A stretch of DNA of 6,936 nucleotides from Spirochaetales bacterium (GTDB lineage Bacteria > Spirochaetota > Spirochaetia > B11-G9), in contig JALTGJ010000421.1 of assembly GCA_027077185.1 (NCBI GenBank), forward strand, positions 1 through 6,936. The letters run 5' to 3'. The position numbers and the translations under genes were made by a program. Below are positions 5,984 through 6,936 of this stretch, piece by piece. Numbering within the stretch: position 1 is the first letter of the stretch; the number at the start of each line of letters is the position of its first letter. The notes below the pieces were generated by a model. The model was not told the DNA's origin. It ran no database searches and saw only the letters and a list, made by a program, of their open reading frames with translations.

Positions 5984-6936
5984 AGCCCTGTTCTCATCAT
6001 TGTCTGCTTTCTTTGATACCCTACAGAAACTATACCAATGTGGGTCTTTGTATATTTTTCTATGTATTCAATATATTTCTTAGCGTTAGCAGGTAATAGT
6101 TTATAATCTTTTACCCCTGAGATATCCTGACTCCATCCATCAAAACTTTTTAATACCGGTTTGGCCTTTGCAAGTTTATCCCTGGAAGATGGAAAATCAG
6201 TTATTTCCACACCATCCACTTCGTAAGCAATGCAAACCTTAATTTCTTTAATTTCATCATATACATCAATGTGTGTTAATACCAAATGATCTATAGAATT
6301 TGTTCGGCAGGCATATTTTAGTGCAACAAGATCAAGGTAACCGCATCTCCTTGGACGACCGGTTGTTACCCCGTATTCTCTACCCAAATCACGTATGTAC
6401 TCTTCAAGTTCCCCATCCCTTTCCTGTAAAAATTCACTTGGGAAAGGCCCATTTCCTACACGTGTGGAATAAGCCTTAAATACCCCAAAAACCTTATCAA
6501 TTGAACCGGGTCCAATGCCCCCGCCCAAAGAAGCACCAGCTGCTGCTGCATAACCGGAAGAAACGAAGGGATATGTTCCAATATCAAGATCCAGTAAAAT
6601 TCCCTGTGCACCTTCAAAAAGAACTTTTTTATCTTTATAAGCATCCATAAAAGAAGCCATATCCACCATCATGCCGGTTATTCTTTCAATAAAAGGTTCC
6701 AGAAAGTCTTTTTCTGTTTTGCTTAAGGTTTCTAAAAATGCAGAATCCCCCAAATCACAAACTCTTATTCCTTCCCGTTGAGCTTTCTGAGAATAAGTTA
6801 CACCTATACCCCTTCCTGTAGTTCCTATAGGAGATCTCCTGGCTTTTTCCAGATCCAGATCCATTTGCTTGTAGGAAGGCAAAACCAAATGTGCTCTGTC
6901 AGAAATAAACACCCTGTTTTTCCAGTCAACACCCTG
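5971..6936 (-). CDS. purA: Adenylosuccinate synthetase, partial (N-terminus beyond the window)
   Basis: It joins aspartate to IMP using GTP, giving adenylosuccinate, the first committed step to AMP. About 321 residues are visible. The frame stays open to base 6936, reading QGVDWKNR before VFISDRAHLVLP, so the GTG at 6912 is an internal codon and not the start. Roughly 100 N-terminal residues are missing, including the GDEGKGK nucleotide loop. Visible family motifs are IGTTGRGIG, FEGAQG (IMP site glutamine), GTYPFVSSG, KAYSTRVGNGPFPSE, the aspartate-binding loop GVTTGRPRRCG, LTHIDVYD (position of the guanine-recognising motif, TKLD in E. coli) and SVGYQR near the end. It differs from E. coli in having SSGY where VTSSN follows GTYPY, and His for Lys in the guanine motif. 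It is the most upstream visible gene of the purA-guaA-nadE cluster; its promoter is outside the window. Confidence 0.96.
   Translation of the reverse strand, partial: QGVDWKNRVFISDRAHLVLPSYKQMDLDLEKARRSPIGTTGRGIGVTYSQKAQREGIRVCDLGDSAFLETLSKTEKDFLEPFIERITGMMVDMASFMDAYKDKKVLFEGAQGILLDLDIGTYPFVSSGYAAAAGASLGGGIGPGSIDKVFGVFKAYSTRVGNGPFPSEFLQERDGELEEYIRDLGREYGVTTGRPRRCGYLDLVALKYACRTNSIDHLVLTHIDVYDEIKEIKVCIAYEVDGVEITDFPSSRDKLAKAKPVLKSFDGWSQDISGVKDYKLLPANAKKYIEYIEKYTKTHIGIVSVGYQRKQTMMRTGLWTE

Noticed and set aside
6910..6912. GTG as the start of purA
   Set aside because: The frame continues upstream to the window edge with family-consistent sequence (GVDWKNR before VFISDRAHLVLP), so this GTG is internal.

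Overview
This window carries four protein-coding genes from an AT-rich bacterium: one rightward gene on the left and a tightly packed leftward cluster filling the rest. The organism cannot be named from the sequence. AT-rich coding DNA, purine-rich Shine-Dalgarno sites, TTG start codons and a molybdenum hydroxylase suggest an anaerobe of the spirochaete or Firmicute kind. Wording inside PurA and GuaA (for example IKSHHNVRSPLV in GuaA) reminds me of spirochaete homologues, but that is from memory and weak.

Bases 1-226 are non-coding and hold the regulatory signals. A near-consensus sigma-70 promoter (TTGACA, 17 bases, TATACT) fires leftward out of the window. A 14/15 match to the Fur 7-1-7 box sits just downstream of it, followed by a GGGAG ribosome site that ends 7 bases before the edge, so a probably iron-regulated gene starts just outside. 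Facing right are a perfect 12-bp inverted repeat, a possible extended -10 promoter, a second small dyad and the ribosome site of the first gene.

Bases 227-2485 encode the large molybdopterin-binding subunit of a xanthine dehydrogenase family hydroxylase (752 aa, intact). No iron-sulfur or FAD partner gene follows it. Only 11 bases separate its stop from the stop of the convergent cluster, and I see no terminator there.

Bases 2497-6936 form a leftward cluster in the order purA (5' end cut off by the window), guaA, nadE. purA and guaA overlap by 13 bases and guaA and nadE are 4 bases apart; both downstream genes start with TTG, so translational coupling is likely. PurA takes IMP toward AMP and GuaA makes GMP from XMP, so the cluster holds committed steps of both purine branches. 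NadE completes NAD+ synthesis. GuaA and NadE are both glutamine-fed enzymes with an ATP-pyrophosphatase domain that release AMP and PPi. The opposing hydroxylase may act on purines or related N-heterocycles, but its substrate is not settled by sequence.

All four genes look like intact, familiar families. I found no RNA genes, mobile elements, CRISPR arrays or clear new system. The most notable signals are the Fur-like divergent control region at the left edge and the hydroxylase subunit standing without its partners.
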